From positions 806,001 to 870,000 of the forward strand of contig JAIUPN010000001.1 in assembly GCA_020160755.1 (NCBI GenBank): a stretch of DNA of 64,000 nt, read 5' to 3'. Both the position numbers and the translations under genes were made by a program. Origin of the DNA: Pseudomonadota bacterium. Its GTDB lineage: Bacteria; Pseudomonadota; Alphaproteobacteria; Sphingomonadales; Sphingomonadaceae. The notes below the pieces were generated by a model. The model made no database searches. It had not been told where the DNA came from and saw nothing but the letters and a program-made list of their open reading frames with translations. Positions 43,637-52,391 of the stretch are shown piece by piece (the first letter of the stretch is position 1; each line of letters starts with the position of its first letter).

Positions 43637-44836
43637 GTGCCCGCCCCCTCGCCCCTGCGCGTCCTCTCGATCGCAACGCTGTTCCCCGACGATGCGCGGC
43701 CGAACTTCGGCCTGTTTGTCGAAAAGAGCCTACGCGCGCTCGCGGCGCAGCCCTGCATCGACCTCACGGTCGTCGCGCCGGTCGGTTTGCCGCCCTTTCC
43801 GCTATCGCTCCACAAACGCTATCGCGCGCTGCGCGGCTTGCCGCGGGCCGAGACGTGGAACGGCCTCACCGTCCTGCGTCCGCGCTTCACACTGATCCCG
43901 CGCCACGGTGCCCGCTTCAACCCGCAGCGGGTCGCGCGGGCAGTCCTTGCTGCGGTGCGCGGACGCGCGTTCGACGTCGTCGATGCACAATTCTTCTACC
44001 CCGACGGCCCCGCTGCGATGCGGGTGGCGGACCGGCTCGGGCTGCCCTTTTCGGTCAAGGCGCGCGGCGCCGATATCAGCCATTTCGGGCATGACCCCGC
44101 CACGAAAGCGCAAGTGATCGAAGCCGCCGGCAAGGCTGCGCGCCTGCTCGCCGTATCGGGTGCCATGCGCGACGATATGGCGGCGATCGGCATCGACCCG
44201 GGCAAGGTCGCCGTCCACTATACGGGGATCGACACCGCGCGCTTCCACCCCGGCGACCGCGCTGCCGCGCGCACGGCGCTCGGCATGGGCGACGCGCCCT
44301 CCATCCTGACCGTCGGCGCGCTGATCCCGCGCAAGGGGCAGACGCTGGTCATCGAGGCGCTGCCCGCGCTTCCGGGCGTCCATTACTGGCTCGCGGGCGC
44401 CGGAGAAGAAGAAGGCCACTACCGCACGCTCGCACAAAAGCTCGGCGTCGACACTCGCGTCCATTTTATGGGTCCCGTCGCGAACGCCGAGCTGCCGCAG
44501 CTTTACCGCGCGGCTGACGCCGTCGTCATGCCGTCGGCGAGTGAAGGCCTCGCCAATGCGTGGGTCGAGGCGCTCGCTTGCGGCACGCCGATCGTCATCA
44601 GCGACGCGGGCGGCGCCGCCGAGCTCGTGACCTCGCCAACCGCCGGCCGGATCGTCGAGCGCACACCGGGCGCGATTGGCGAAGCGGTGCGGACGATTCT
44701 CGCAAATCCGCCGGCGCCCGCCGACGTCGCGGCGAGCCTTGCCGGTCGCTTCGACTGGGATCGCAACGGCCGCGAACTCGCCGCGCATCTTCGCCGCTGC
44801 GCGGGGCCTGAATACGGCAACGCCGGCCCGCTTTAG
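43637..44836 (+). CDS. Glycosyltransferase family 4 (GT-B)
   Basis: A 399-residue GT-B enzyme. The N-terminal acceptor domain starts LRVLSIATLFPDDARPNFGL and continues to about residue 180. The donor domain carries ILTVGALIPRKGQTLVIEAL, the HYWLAGAGEE turn and the E-x7-E motif PSASEGLANAWVEALACGTP. GTG 43637 starts right after the XRE stop. It probably transfers a sugar in polysaccharide or lipid-carrier assembly. A strong terminator follows. Confidence 0.9.
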   Translation: MPAPSPLRVLSIATLFPDDARPNFGLFVEKSLRALAAQPCIDLTVVAPVGLPPFPLSLHKRYRALRGLPRAETWNGLTVLRPRFTLIPRHGARFNPQRVARAVLAAVRGRAFDVVDAQFFYPDGPAAMRVADRLGLPFSVKARGADISHFGHDPATKAQVIEAAGKAARLLAVSGAMRDDMAAIGIDPGKVAVHYTGIDTARFHPGDRAAARTALGMGDAPSILTVGALIPRKGQTLVIEALPALPGVHYWLAGAGEEEGHYRTLAQKLGVDTRVHFMGPVANAELPQLYRAADAVVMPSASEGLANAWVEALACGTPIVISDAGGAAELVTSPTAGRIVERTPGAIGEAVRTILANPPAPADVAASLAGRFDWDRNGRELAAHLRRCAGPEYGNAGPL

Positions 44837-44863
44837 AAAAGCGGGCCGGCGCCATATTTTTTT
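44821..44863 (+). terminator. Intrinsic terminator after the glycosyltransferase
   Basis: CGCCGGCCCGC and GCGGGCCGGCG pair around a 9-base loop that contains the stop codon, followed by TTTTTTT (44857-44863). A classic rho-independent terminator. Confidence 0.9.
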
Positions 44864-44877
44864 GCCAGACGCCGGAC

Positions 44878-45858
44878 TCAGACGACGGCGCCGTCGTCCT
44901 TGCGCTCGATGCGTTCGCCACCGTCCATGCCCGCGACCGTGCGCGGAACAAAGCTGTGCGGGCCGACCTTCAGCCACACCAGCACCGGGGTCGACATCAG
45001 CACCGACGAATAGCCGCCGATGAACACGCCGAACAGCATCGCAGCGGTGAAGCCGAAAATCACGTCCGGGCCAAAGATCAACAGCATACCGAGTGCCAGA
45101 ACCATCGCGACCGTCGTCATCACCGTGCGTGACAGCGTTTCGTTGATGCTGAGATTGAGCAGCGGCACGATCTCCATCTTGCGGTATTTTTTCAGATTCT
45201 CGCGAATACGATCATAGACGACGATCGTGTCGTTGAGCGAATAGCCGACGATCGTCAGCAGCGCCGCCACGCTGTTCAGGTCGAACTGCATCTGCGTGAC
45301 CGCGAACAGGCCGAACGTCAGCGACACTTCGTGAAACAGGCGCCCAAGCGCACCCACGCCGAACTGCCATTCGAAGCGTATCCAGATATAAATCGAGATG
45401 CCGAGGATCGCGAGGCCGAGGCTGATCGCGCCGGTGCGTATCAATTCTCCCGACACCTTGCCCGACACGGTTTCGACCGAGCCGGTCTTCGCGGTCGGGA
45501 AGGCTTTGTGGATACCCGATACCAATTGCTGCCCCGCGCGCTCGGCGGCGGCCTTGTCGCCGTCGGGAAGCGCGGTACGGATCGAGACGGCCTTATCCGA
45601 TCCGAACTGCTGGATCGTCGCTTCGCCAAGGCCGATGTCGCCGACCTTTTCGCGAATTTCGTCGATTGGCGGCATCCCCTGCGTGAATTCGACGCGAACC
45701 GACTGGCCACCGACGAAGTCGACGCCGAGGTTCAGGCCTTTCACCGCGACCAGTGCGATCGACACGGCCACGAGGAAAAAGCTCATGAAAGAGGCGACTT
45801 TTCGCCACCGCAGAAAGTCGATATTGGTGTCGTCAGGAACGAGTTTCAGCAAGCGCAT
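44878..45858 (-). CDS. secF: Protein translocase subunit SecF
   Basis: A 326-residue inner-membrane protein with six helices. After the first helix comes GLNLGVDFVGGQSVRVEFTQ. The conserved RND-like region has TIVGYSLNDTIVVYDRIREN, LLNLSINETLSRTVMTTVAM and FGFTAAMLFGVFIGGYSSVL. Together with SecD it drives late protein export through the proton gradient. It lies 12 bp after secD. Confidence 0.96.
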   Translation of the reverse strand: MRLLKLVPDDTNIDFLRWRKVASFMSFFLVAVSIALVAVKGLNLGVDFVGGQSVRVEFTQGMPPIDEIREKVGDIGLGEATIQQFGSDKAVSIRTALPDGDKAAAERAGQQLVSGIHKAFPTAKTGSVETVSGKVSGELIRTGAISLGLAILGISIYIWIRFEWQFGVGALGRLFHEVSLTFGLFAVTQMQFDLNSVAALLTIVGYSLNDTIVVYDRIRENLKKYRKMEIVPLLNLSINETLSRTVMTTVAMVLALGMLLIFGPDVIFGFTAAMLFGVFIGGYSSVLMSTPVLVWLKVGPHSFVPRTVAGMDGGERIERKDDGAVV

Positions 45859-45870
45859 CGTTTCGCTCCC

Positions 45871-47484
45871 TTAAATATTGATCGACGTCGGGCGCTTGGT
45901 CCGCAGCCAATGGGCTACGAACATGCGCGTGACGGTAACGGCAGTGAAGACGCTGGTGACGATCCCGATGGTCAGAACCACCGCAAAGCCCTTGATCGGG
46001 CCCGAACCGAACCAGAACATCAACGCGGCCGCGATGACGTTGGTGACGTTGGCGTCGAAAATCGCGCGGCTTGCCTCGCTATAACCCAGTTCGACAGCCT
46101 GAAAGACCTTTCGCCCCCGTTTCAATTCCTCGCGTATGCGCTCGTTGATCAGCACGTTCGCGTCGACCGCGGCGCCGATCGTCAGCACGAAGCCCGCGAT
46201 CCCCGGCAGCGTCAACGTCGCGTTGAACGCCGCCATGACCGCGATGATCATGAAGACGTTAAAGACCAGCGCGACGCACGCATAGACGCCGAAGCGGCCG
46301 TAGACGACGAGCATCAGCACCAGCACCGACATCGTCGCGATGATGCCCGCGATCGCGCCCTTGCGGATCGAATCGGCGCCGAGTTCGGGGGTGACCGTGC
46401 GTTCTTCGACGACGGTCATCTTCACCGGAAGCGCACCCGAGCGCAGCGAAATCGCCAGCGCATTGGCGCTCGCAACGCTGAAGCTGCCCGAAATCTGCGC
46501 GCTGCCACCCAGAATCGGCTCGTTGATCGACGGCGCCGACAGCACCTTGCCGTCGAGCACCATCGCAAAGCGCTTGCCGACATTCTGCGCCGTGACCTTG
46601 GCAAAGGTTGCCGAGCCGCCCGAATCGAAACGGATCGAGACGACCGGCTGGTTGTTCTGCGGGTCATAGCTTTGCTGCGCGTTGATCAGCTGCTCGCCGC
46701 TGATCATCACCTGACGGCGCAGTACTTCAAACGCGGCACCATTGCCCTCGCCCTCGGCATAGGGAACGATCTCGCTGCCAACGGGAACGCGCCCCGCCGC
46801 CGCCTCATTGGGGTCGGCGTTGGTGTCGACCATGCGGAATTCGAGACGCGCGGTCTTGCCGATCAATTCCTTGAGCGCGGCCGGATCCTGAAGGCCCGGC
46901 ACCTGCACCACGACGCGGTCGGTCCCTTCGCGGATAATTGTCGGTTCGCGCGTGCCGAGCGCGTTGACGCGCTTGTCGATGATGTCGCGCGCGGTATCCA
47001 TCGCGTTCGCCACGGCCTGCGTCTGCCCCGCGCTGGTCGGGGTCATCTCGATCCGCGTCGAATCGACGACCGTGATATTCCAGTCGCGCTGCCCGGTCAG
47101 CTGCGCGCCGCGCGTTTCGCTGAACAGGCGCTCGCGCGCCTCGTCGAGCTTCGCAAGGTCGCGGACGAGGAAGCTGATCTTGCCGCCCGCGGTCGACAGC
47201 TCGCCGATCGCGATATCGTCGTCGGGGCCGCTTTCGCCGCGCATCGCTGTACGCACCGTCTTTTCCATATTCGCGAGCTGCGTCTTGCGCAGGTCGGCGA
47301 TGTCCGCTTCGAGCAACAGGTGGCTACCACCGGCAAGGTCGAGGCCCAGATTGACTTTCGCCTGCAGGAACGACGGGAGACTGTTCACCGTCTTTTCGGG
47401 AAGGAAGCTGGGAATGGAGAAGATGATACCGAGCAGCAGGCTGATGCTGATGCTGATTGTCTTCCAGCGCGGGAAATCGAGCAT
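45871..47484 (-). CDS. secD: Protein translocase subunit SecD
   Basis: A 537-residue inner-membrane protein. It shows the N-terminal helix, NLGLDLAGGSHLLLEADIAD, the periplasmic domains with VVQVPGLQDPAALKELIGKT, and the C-terminal six-helix block GFVLTIGAAVDANVLINERI, REELKRGRKVFQAVELGYSE. The length is normal. It follows yajC on the same strand after 55 bp. Confidence 0.96.
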   Translation of the reverse strand: MLDFPRWKTISISISLLLGIIFSIPSFLPEKTVNSLPSFLQAKVNLGLDLAGGSHLLLEADIADLRKTQLANMEKTVRTAMRGESGPDDDIAIGELSTAGGKISFLVRDLAKLDEARERLFSETRGAQLTGQRDWNITVVDSTRIEMTPTSAGQTQAVANAMDTARDIIDKRVNALGTREPTIIREGTDRVVVQVPGLQDPAALKELIGKTARLEFRMVDTNADPNEAAAGRVPVGSEIVPYAEGEGNGAAFEVLRRQVMISGEQLINAQQSYDPQNNQPVVSIRFDSGGSATFAKVTAQNVGKRFAMVLDGKVLSAPSINEPILGGSAQISGSFSVASANALAISLRSGALPVKMTVVEERTVTPELGADSIRKGAIAGIIATMSVLVLMLVVYGRFGVYACVALVFNVFMIIAVMAAFNATLTLPGIAGFVLTIGAAVDANVLINERIREELKRGRKVFQAVELGYSEASRAIFDANVTNVIAAALMFWFGSGPIKGFAVVLTIGIVTSVFTAVTVTRMFVAHWLRTKRPTSINI

Positions 47485-47539
47485 GGTCTAAAGATCCGAT
47501 AGCAAGCGCGGGGCCACGAAGGACGCGGCCACCGCCGCG

Positions 47540-47869
47540 TCAGTCGTTGGCGGGCTTGCCACCGGGCTGGAGAACGTCGGCGAGGGTCGATTTGACGACC
47601 TTGATCTTCACGCCCTGTGCGATTTCGACATCGACGAAATCATCGTCGACGCGCGTGATCTTGCCGACGATGCCGCCGCCGGTCACGACCTGGTCGCGCG
47701 GCTTCACCGCCGCAACCTTGGCGCGATGTTCCTTGGCGCGGACCTGCTGCGGGCGGATCAGGAAGAACCAGAATACCGCGAAGATCAGCAGATAAGGGAC
47801 CAGCATCAGGAAACCGGCAGCCCCGCCGCCCGATCCGGCCGCCTGGGTCAGAAGCAATTGCGTCGACAT
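47540..47869 (-). CDS. yajC: Preprotein translocase accessory subunit YajC
   Basis: A 109-residue protein with one membrane helix (FLMLVPYLLIFAVFWFFLIR) and the conserved PQQVRAKEHRAKVAAVKPRD, then VVTGGGIVGKITRVDDDFVD. The start at MSTQLLLTQAAG is chosen over a longer frame. It is first in the yajC-secD-secF operon. Confidence 0.95.
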   Translation of the reverse strand: MSTQLLLTQAAGSGGGAAGFLMLVPYLLIFAVFWFFLIRPQQVRAKEHRAKVAAVKPRDQVVTGGGIVGKITRVDDDFVDVEIAQGVKIKVVKSTLADVLQPGGKPAND

Positions 47870-48126
47870 GAGTGAAAAACTTTCCGTTCGTAAGCAGCGC
47901 CGATCCCCTTGCGGAACCAGCACGCAAATATGGCGCGGCGCCTATCACGCAGGGGACTTGCACGCAACCGGTCGTGCGCGCCCCTCCCCCTTGGCAAGCG
48001 CGGTCGAAATGGGAATGATCCCCATCAGATCAACCCCGCACCATCGTTCGCCGCAATAACAGACCATCGCCGCTTGCATCGCCCGCCAACCCGCGCTAGG
48101 GGCCTCGCCTGCCCAACAGGGCCGGT

Positions 48127-48203
48127 CGGGACGTAGCGCAGCCTGGTAGCGCATCACACTGGGGGTGTGGGGGTCGGAGGTTCGAATCCTCTCGTCCCGA
48201 CCA
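48127..48203 (+). tRNA. tRNA-Pro (GGG anticodon)
   Basis: Cloverleaf with acceptor CGGGACG/CGTCCCG, D-arm GCGCAGCCTGGTAGCGC, anticodon loop CTGGGGG (anticodon GGG) and T-arm GGAGGTTCGAATCCTC. Discriminator A and encoded CCA end at 48203. Confidence 0.95.
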
Positions 48204-48255
48204 AATTCTGAACCGCCCATATTGCGGTCCGCATCCTCACCGAAAGCGAGAAACG

Positions 48256-48999
48256 ATGCAGGCAAGCGTGCTGATCGTGATCGCCGCCTTCCTGACCTCC
48301 ATCCTTTCGGGCGTCTTCGGCATGGCGGGCGGCCTCATCTTCATGGGCGTGCTCGCATGGCTGCTTCCTGCAGCGTTCGCGCTGGCACTGCACGGCGTCA
48401 TCCAGTTCGCATCGAACACGTGGCGCTTCCTGCTGCACCGCCGGCACGTTGCCTGGCCCGTCCTGCTGTGGTTCGGGATTGGCGCGGCGACGGCCATCGG
48501 CCTTTTTTCGCTGCTGATCTTCTCGCCGACCAGATTTTACGTCTTCCTCGGCCTCGGCCTGATGCCGATCCTCGTCTGGCTACCCGAACGCTGGCTGTCG
48601 CTCGATGCGACAAGGCCCGGCCACGCGGTCGGCGGCGGCTTCGTCTCGACCGGCCTCGCGCTCGTGTCGGGCGTCTCAGGTCCGGTAACCGACCTGCTGT
48701 TCGTCCGCAGCAAGCTGAACCGCCACCAGGTTGTCGCGACGAAGGCTGTGATGCAGGCGATCGGGCACGCGTCGAAAATCCTCGTTTACGGCGGGTTGTT
48801 GCTCAGTGCCCCGGCGCGCGCGGCTATTCCGTTGCCGGTGACCGCCGTCGCGATTCTCGCATCGATGGCAGGCATCATGGTCGGCGGCACTCTTCTCGAT
48901 CGCATCAGCGAGGCGCACTTTCGTACCAGCCGCCGCTGGATCATCACGATCGTCGGCGCCGCATTCCTCGTCCAGGCAATCAGGATCGCCCTCGCCTGA
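48256..48999 (+). CDS. TSUP (TauE/SafE) family permease
   Basis: A 247-residue membrane protein with about eight helices in two repeats. The first repeat begins SILSGVFGMAGGLIFMGVLA and the second carries GGGFVSTGLALVSGVSGPVT. This is the TSUP family for sulfite, sulfonate or other anion export. The substrate is unknown. It is followed by a second TSUP gene 67 bp downstream. Confidence 0.85.
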   Translation: MQASVLIVIAAFLTSILSGVFGMAGGLIFMGVLAWLLPAAFALALHGVIQFASNTWRFLLHRRHVAWPVLLWFGIGAATAIGLFSLLIFSPTRFYVFLGLGLMPILVWLPERWLSLDATRPGHAVGGGFVSTGLALVSGVSGPVTDLLFVRSKLNRHQVVATKAVMQAIGHASKILVYGGLLLSAPARAAIPLPVTAVAILASMAGIMVGGTLLDRISEAHFRTSRRWIITIVGAAFLVQAIRIALA

Positions 49000-49066
49000 G
49001 GTCTCCGCATTGCTATTCGCTGCGCCCGCACTGGCCAAACCGTGCGCCCGCGCATAACAGCCCCGC

Positions 49067-49840
49067 ATGGAATTCGCCCCCGAAATCTTCGCCTTCCTGA
49101 TCGGCGTCGCCTTTCTCGCCGGGGCGATCGACGCCATGGCGGGCGGCGGCGGCCTGCTCACTATCCCCGCGCTGATGGCGGCGGGCGTTCTCCCGGTCGC
49201 GGCGCTCGCGACCAACAAGCTGCAAGCCACGATCGGCACCTCATCGGCCTTTCTGACCTTCTGGCGCGGCGGCCATGTCGATCTTCGCCGCTTCGCCCTC
49301 CCCGCGGCCGGCGCCTTTGCCGGATCGGTATTCGGCGCAACCGCGGTGCAATATGTGCGCTCCGACTTTCTCGCCGCGCTCGTGCCGATCCTGCTGATCG
49401 CGATGGGGTTCTATTTCCTCCTCGCCCCGCCGATGAGCAGCGTCGACCGCCATGCGCGCGTCGGCCCCATCGGACTCACCCTCATCGTCACCGCGCTCGG
49501 CTTCTACGATGGCTTTTTCGGTCCCGGTGCCGGCTCGTTCATGACGCTGACGCTCGTCGCGCTCGGCGGGCTCGGGCTCGTCCGCGCGATCGGCAACACC
49601 AAATTCCTCAATCTCTCGACCAATGTCGCGGGGCTTCTTGCGATGATCGTCGGCGGCCATGTCCTCTGGCTGCTCGGCCTGTCGATGGCGGCGGCGAATG
49701 TCGCGGGCAACCAGCTCGGCGCGCGGCTCGCAATCCGCTTCGGCGGGCGCGGGGTACGGCCGCTGCTCGTGATCATGTCCTTTGCCCTGACCGCCAAGCT
49801 GCTCACCGACCCTGCGAACCCGCTCTGGGCGCTCCTTTAG
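49067..49840 (+). CDS. TSUP (TauE/SafE) family permease, YfcA-like
   Basis: A 257-residue membrane protein with the TSUP repeats GAIDAMAGGGGLLTIPALMA and ALGFYDGFFGPGAGSFMTLT. It differs clearly from the preceding permease (it has the YfcA-type Gly-rich motifs), so the two are not a recent duplication. Its TAG stop overlaps the TAA of the convergent EF-hand gene within 4 bp. Confidence 0.9.
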   Translation: MEFAPEIFAFLIGVAFLAGAIDAMAGGGGLLTIPALMAAGVLPVAALATNKLQATIGTSSAFLTFWRGGHVDLRRFALPAAGAFAGSVFGATAVQYVRSDFLAALVPILLIAMGFYFLLAPPMSSVDRHARVGPIGLTLIVTALGFYDGFFGPGAGSFMTLTLVALGGLGLVRAIGNTKFLNLSTNVAGLLAMIVGGHVLWLLGLSMAAANVAGNQLGARLAIRFGGRGVRPLLVIMSFALTAKLLTDPANPLWALL

Positions 49841-50163
49841 GGCTGGCCCTCCTCCGCCGGCGGTGGGGCTTCCGCCCGCGCCTTTTGCTTCGCGGCGAGT
49901 TCCGCCTTGTCGATCACGCCGTCGCCATTGGCATCGAGGAACTTGATAAAGGCATCGATCCTTTCTGGCGACGCCTTGGCCGGATCGCCCTGCTGCTGCG
50001 CGCGCATCTCAGCCATCTTGGTGATTTCGGCCTTGTCGAGCTTGCCGTCGCCATTGGCATCGATCGCCGCGAACATGCGACCGCCGTCCTGCGGCGGCTG
50101 GGCGGCCGCGATGGCTGGAACCGCGAGGCCGATCGAAGCGGCAATCATCGTCAATTTCTTCAT
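49837..50163 (-). CDS. Exported EF-hand protein
   Basis: A 108-residue protein with signal peptide MKKLTMIAASIGLAVPAIAAAQ. It has two canonical calcium-binding loops, IDANGDGKLDKAEI and LDANGDGVIDKAEL, with Asp, Asn, Asp and Glu in the right places. The C-terminus is rich in Ala, Pro and Glu. ATG 50163 has AAAGGA upstream. Calcium binding in the periplasm is likely; the role is unknown. Confidence 0.88.
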   Translation of the reverse strand: MKKLTMIAASIGLAVPAIAAAQPPQDGGRMFAAIDANGDGKLDKAEITKMAEMRAQQQGDPAKASPERIDAFIKFLDANGDGVIDKAELAAKQKARAEAPPPAEEGQP

Positions 50164-50260
50164 TCCATATCCTTTGGTCATATCGGCACCAGCGCCGGAA
50201 CGCCCCACCGCGGACATGGCAGCTTGCGTGTCGCAAAACTATGGCATCGACTTCGGCTCG

Positions 50261-51238
50261 TCACGGTTTCAGCACGACCTTGCCGACGACCTCGCGCCGT
50301 TCGAGCATCGCGAACCCTTCGCGCCAGTCGGCAAGGTCGAGCGATGCATGGACGTGCGGCCGGATTTTTCCCGTCGCCGCCAGCGCATCGATCGCCGCGA
50401 CATTTTCCACCCCGCGTTCGGGAAAGCGCCGCCCATATTCGCCCGCGCGCACCCCCACGACCGAGAAGCCCTTGATCAGCGGCATGTTCACCGACACCTC
50501 GGGGATCCGGCCCGATGCAAAGCCGACGACGAGCAACCGCCCGCCGAACGCAATGCAGCGGGTCGATTCGTCGAACACGTCGCCGCCCACGGGATCGAAG
50601 ATCACGTCCACGCCCTTCCCGCCCGTCAGCGCCTTCACCTCGTCACGAAATCCGGGGTCCGCGGCAATCACCGCCTCGGGCGCATAGAGGCGCGCGACCG
50701 CCGCGCGCTTCTCCGCGCTGCTCGCCGTCGCGATCACCGGCGCGCCAAGCGCCTTTGCCAGATCGACGGTCGCCAGTCCGACACCGCCGGCCGCGCCGTG
50801 CACCAGCACAGTCTCGCCCGCGTTGATCCGCGCGCAACGGACCAACGCGACGTAAGCGGTCAGATATGCGACCGGATAGGCGGCCGCTTCGTCCCAGTTC
50901 AGCGCGTCGGGCTTGTGGCGAAGCGACGCCACCGGAACGACCGTATATTCGGCCATCGCGCCGAAGCGGTTGCCACCGACCACCGCATCGCCGGGCGCCC
51001 AGCCATCGACGTCCGGGCCCACCGCTTCGACCTCGCCCGAAAATTCCAGCCCCGACACGAACGGCAGGTCGGGCTTCAGCTGATAGCCGCCGCCCGTCAT
51101 CAACAGGTCGGGGAAATTGATCGCCGCCGCGCGCACCCGCACGCGCACCTCGCCCGGTCCCGGCCGGGGCAGCGGCAGCTCCGCCAGCGCCGCGCCCGCA
51201 TGATCGGGCAGCAATTCGCGCACCTGCAAAGCCCGCAT
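50261..51238 (-). CDS. NADPH:quinone reductase-type medium-chain oxidoreductase
   Basis: A 325-residue MDR-superfamily enzyme. Typical segments are AAAINFPDLLMTGGGYQLKP, GLEFSGEVEAVGPDVDGWAP and the NADPH site ETVLVHGAAGGVGLATVDLA, then VDVIFDPVGGDVFDESTRCI. The zinc-ligand cysteines are absent, as in zeta-crystallin-like quinone reductases. It is divergent from the endolysin gene. Confidence 0.92.
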   Translation of the reverse strand: MRALQVRELLPDHAGAALAELPLPRPGPGEVRVRVRAAAINFPDLLMTGGGYQLKPDLPFVSGLEFSGEVEAVGPDVDGWAPGDAVVGGNRFGAMAEYTVVPVASLRHKPDALNWDEAAAYPVAYLTAYVALVRCARINAGETVLVHGAAGGVGLATVDLAKALGAPVIATASSAEKRAAVARLYAPEAVIAADPGFRDEVKALTGGKGVDVIFDPVGGDVFDESTRCIAFGGRLLVVGFASGRIPEVSVNMPLIKGFSVVGVRAGEYGRRFPERGVENVAAIDALAATGKIRPHVHASLDLADWREGFAMLERREVVGKVVLKP

Positions 51239-51270
51239 GGCGAAAAACCTTTCCTACAATATCCCTATAT

Positions 51271-51296
51271 GGTTCGTTCTTGATGTTCATCGAACC
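51271..51296. promoter_or_regulatory. Inverted repeat GGTTCG-N14-CGAACC before the endolysin gene
   Basis: Six-base perfect arms end 13 bp before the endolysin ATG, next to its ribosome site. Extra GTTC copies lie between them (GTTCTTGATGTTC). The GTTC spacings are 5 and 9, not the 7 of alphaproteobacterial LexA boxes, so it is not a standard SOS site. A lysis-repressor operator is possible. Confidence 0.4.
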
Positions 51297-51309
51297 ACAG
51301 GAGCGAATC

Positions 51310-51879
51310 ATGCCACGACCCGACCCATCGGCCTGCGATGCCGACGCGTTGATCGACGCCGTCATCGACCGCGAAGGCCGATATGTAAACCACCCCGCCG
51401 ACCGCGGCGGCCCCACCTGCTGGGGAATCACCGAAGCTGTCGCGCGCGCGCAGGGCTATGCGGGTCCGATGCGCGAGCTGCCGCGAAGCGAGGCCGCGTC
51501 AATCTATCGCCGCCTCTACTGGCTGCGTCCCGGCTTCGACAAGGTCGCACTCCGCGCTTCCAAAATCGCCGCCGAACTCTTCGATACCGGGGTCAACATG
51601 GGCACCGGCACCGCCGCGGGCTTTCTTCAGCGCGCGCTCAACGCGCTCAACCGCGCCGCGCGCGACTATCCCGACATCGCGGTCGACCGCGATGTCGGCC
51701 CGCGCACACTGTCGGCGCTCGACGGTTTACTGAAAGCGCGTGGCAAGGGCGGCGAAACCGTCCTCCTCCGCGCAATGGAGGCGCTTCAGGGCGAACGCTA
51801 CATCGCGCTCGCCGAACGCCGCCCGAGCCAGGAGGCCTTTCTCTACGGCTGGCTCGCCAACCGCGTCGGCGAACACTGA
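51310..51879 (+). CDS. Endolysin: GH108 N-acetylmuramidase with peptidoglycan-binding domain
   Basis: A 189-residue lysozyme-like protein of glycoside hydrolase family 108. The catalytic motif is VIDREGRYVNHPADRGGPTC followed by WGITEAVARAQG, with Glu22 as the acid. The second half, TAAGFLQRALNALNRAARDY and DVGPRTLSALDGLL, is the peptidoglycan-binding part. There is no signal peptide, so export needs the holin encoded 50 bp downstream. ACAGGAG precedes the start. The pair matches the lysis genes of alphaproteobacterial gene transfer agents. No phage structural genes surround it. Confidence 0.9.
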   Translation: MPRPDPSACDADALIDAVIDREGRYVNHPADRGGPTCWGITEAVARAQGYAGPMRELPRSEAASIYRRLYWLRPGFDKVALRASKIAAELFDTGVNMGTGTAAGFLQRALNALNRAARDYPDIAVDRDVGPRTLSALDGLLKARGKGGETVLLRAMEALQGERYIALAERRPSQEAFLYGWLANRVGEH

Positions 51880-51929
51880 ACAGGCCGCATGGACGATTTT
51901 AGCAACTTTCAGGACAAGGGTATTTTCAC

Positions 51930-52343
51930 ATGAGCATCATCGAAGGCCTGATCGGCCCCATCGCCAAGCTGATCGACAAGATCATCCCCGACCCCGAGGC
52001 GCGCGACCGCGCCAAGCTCGAACTGCTCAAAATGGAGGGCAGTCAGGAAATGGAGGCGATCCGCACCCGGATGACCGCAATCGTCGCCGAGGCGAACAGC
52101 GCCGACCCGTGGACCAGCCGCGCACGGCCGAGTTTCCTCTACGTCATGTACGCATTGCTGCTCTGGGCTATCCCGATGGGCCTGATAGCCGCGGCCCGCC
52201 CCGACATGGCGAAGGGCATCGCCGACGGCATGAACGCTTATCTCGCGGGCATTCCGGAATCGCTCTACGCGCTCTTCGGCACCGGCTATCTGGGCTACAC
52301 CGCCGCGCGGGCGTGGGGGAAAGCGAAGGGCGTCGAAGGCTGA
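51930..52343 (+). CDS. Holin of the 3TM gene-transfer-agent type
   Basis: A 137-residue protein matching the holin family named for gene-transfer-agent release. The N-terminal amphipathic part (MSIIEGLIGPIAKLIDKIIP) and the charged helix DPEARDRAKLELLKMEGSQE are typical. It is followed by DPWTSRARPSFLYVMYALLL with a clear membrane helix (about 68-88) and a second near 108-128. It forms pores that let the endolysin reach the wall. AAGGG lies 10 bp upstream. A hairpin follows the stop. Confidence 0.88.
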   Translation: MSIIEGLIGPIAKLIDKIIPDPEARDRAKLELLKMEGSQEMEAIRTRMTAIVAEANSADPWTSRARPSFLYVMYALLLWAIPMGLIAAARPDMAKGIADGMNAYLAGIPESLYALFGTGYLGYTAARAWGKAKGVEG

Positions 52344-52366
52344 GCATCGGCAACAGATAACTGCGC

Positions 52367-52386
52367 TCCCCGGCGAAAGCCGGGGA
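52367..52386. terminator. GNRA hairpin between holin and SRPBCC genes
   Basis: TCCCCGGC-GAAA-GCCGGGGA forms an 8-bp stem with a GAAA tetraloop, between the ends of two convergent genes. Probably a two-way transcription stop. It resembles one arm of the dispersed repeats at 567 and 6439. Confidence 0.55.
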
Positions 52387-52391
52387 ACAGC

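Noticed and set aside
51271..51296. SOS box before the endolysin gene
   Set aside because: GTTC copies are spaced by 5 and 9 bases rather than 7, so it does not fit the alphaproteobacterial LexA pattern shown by recA.
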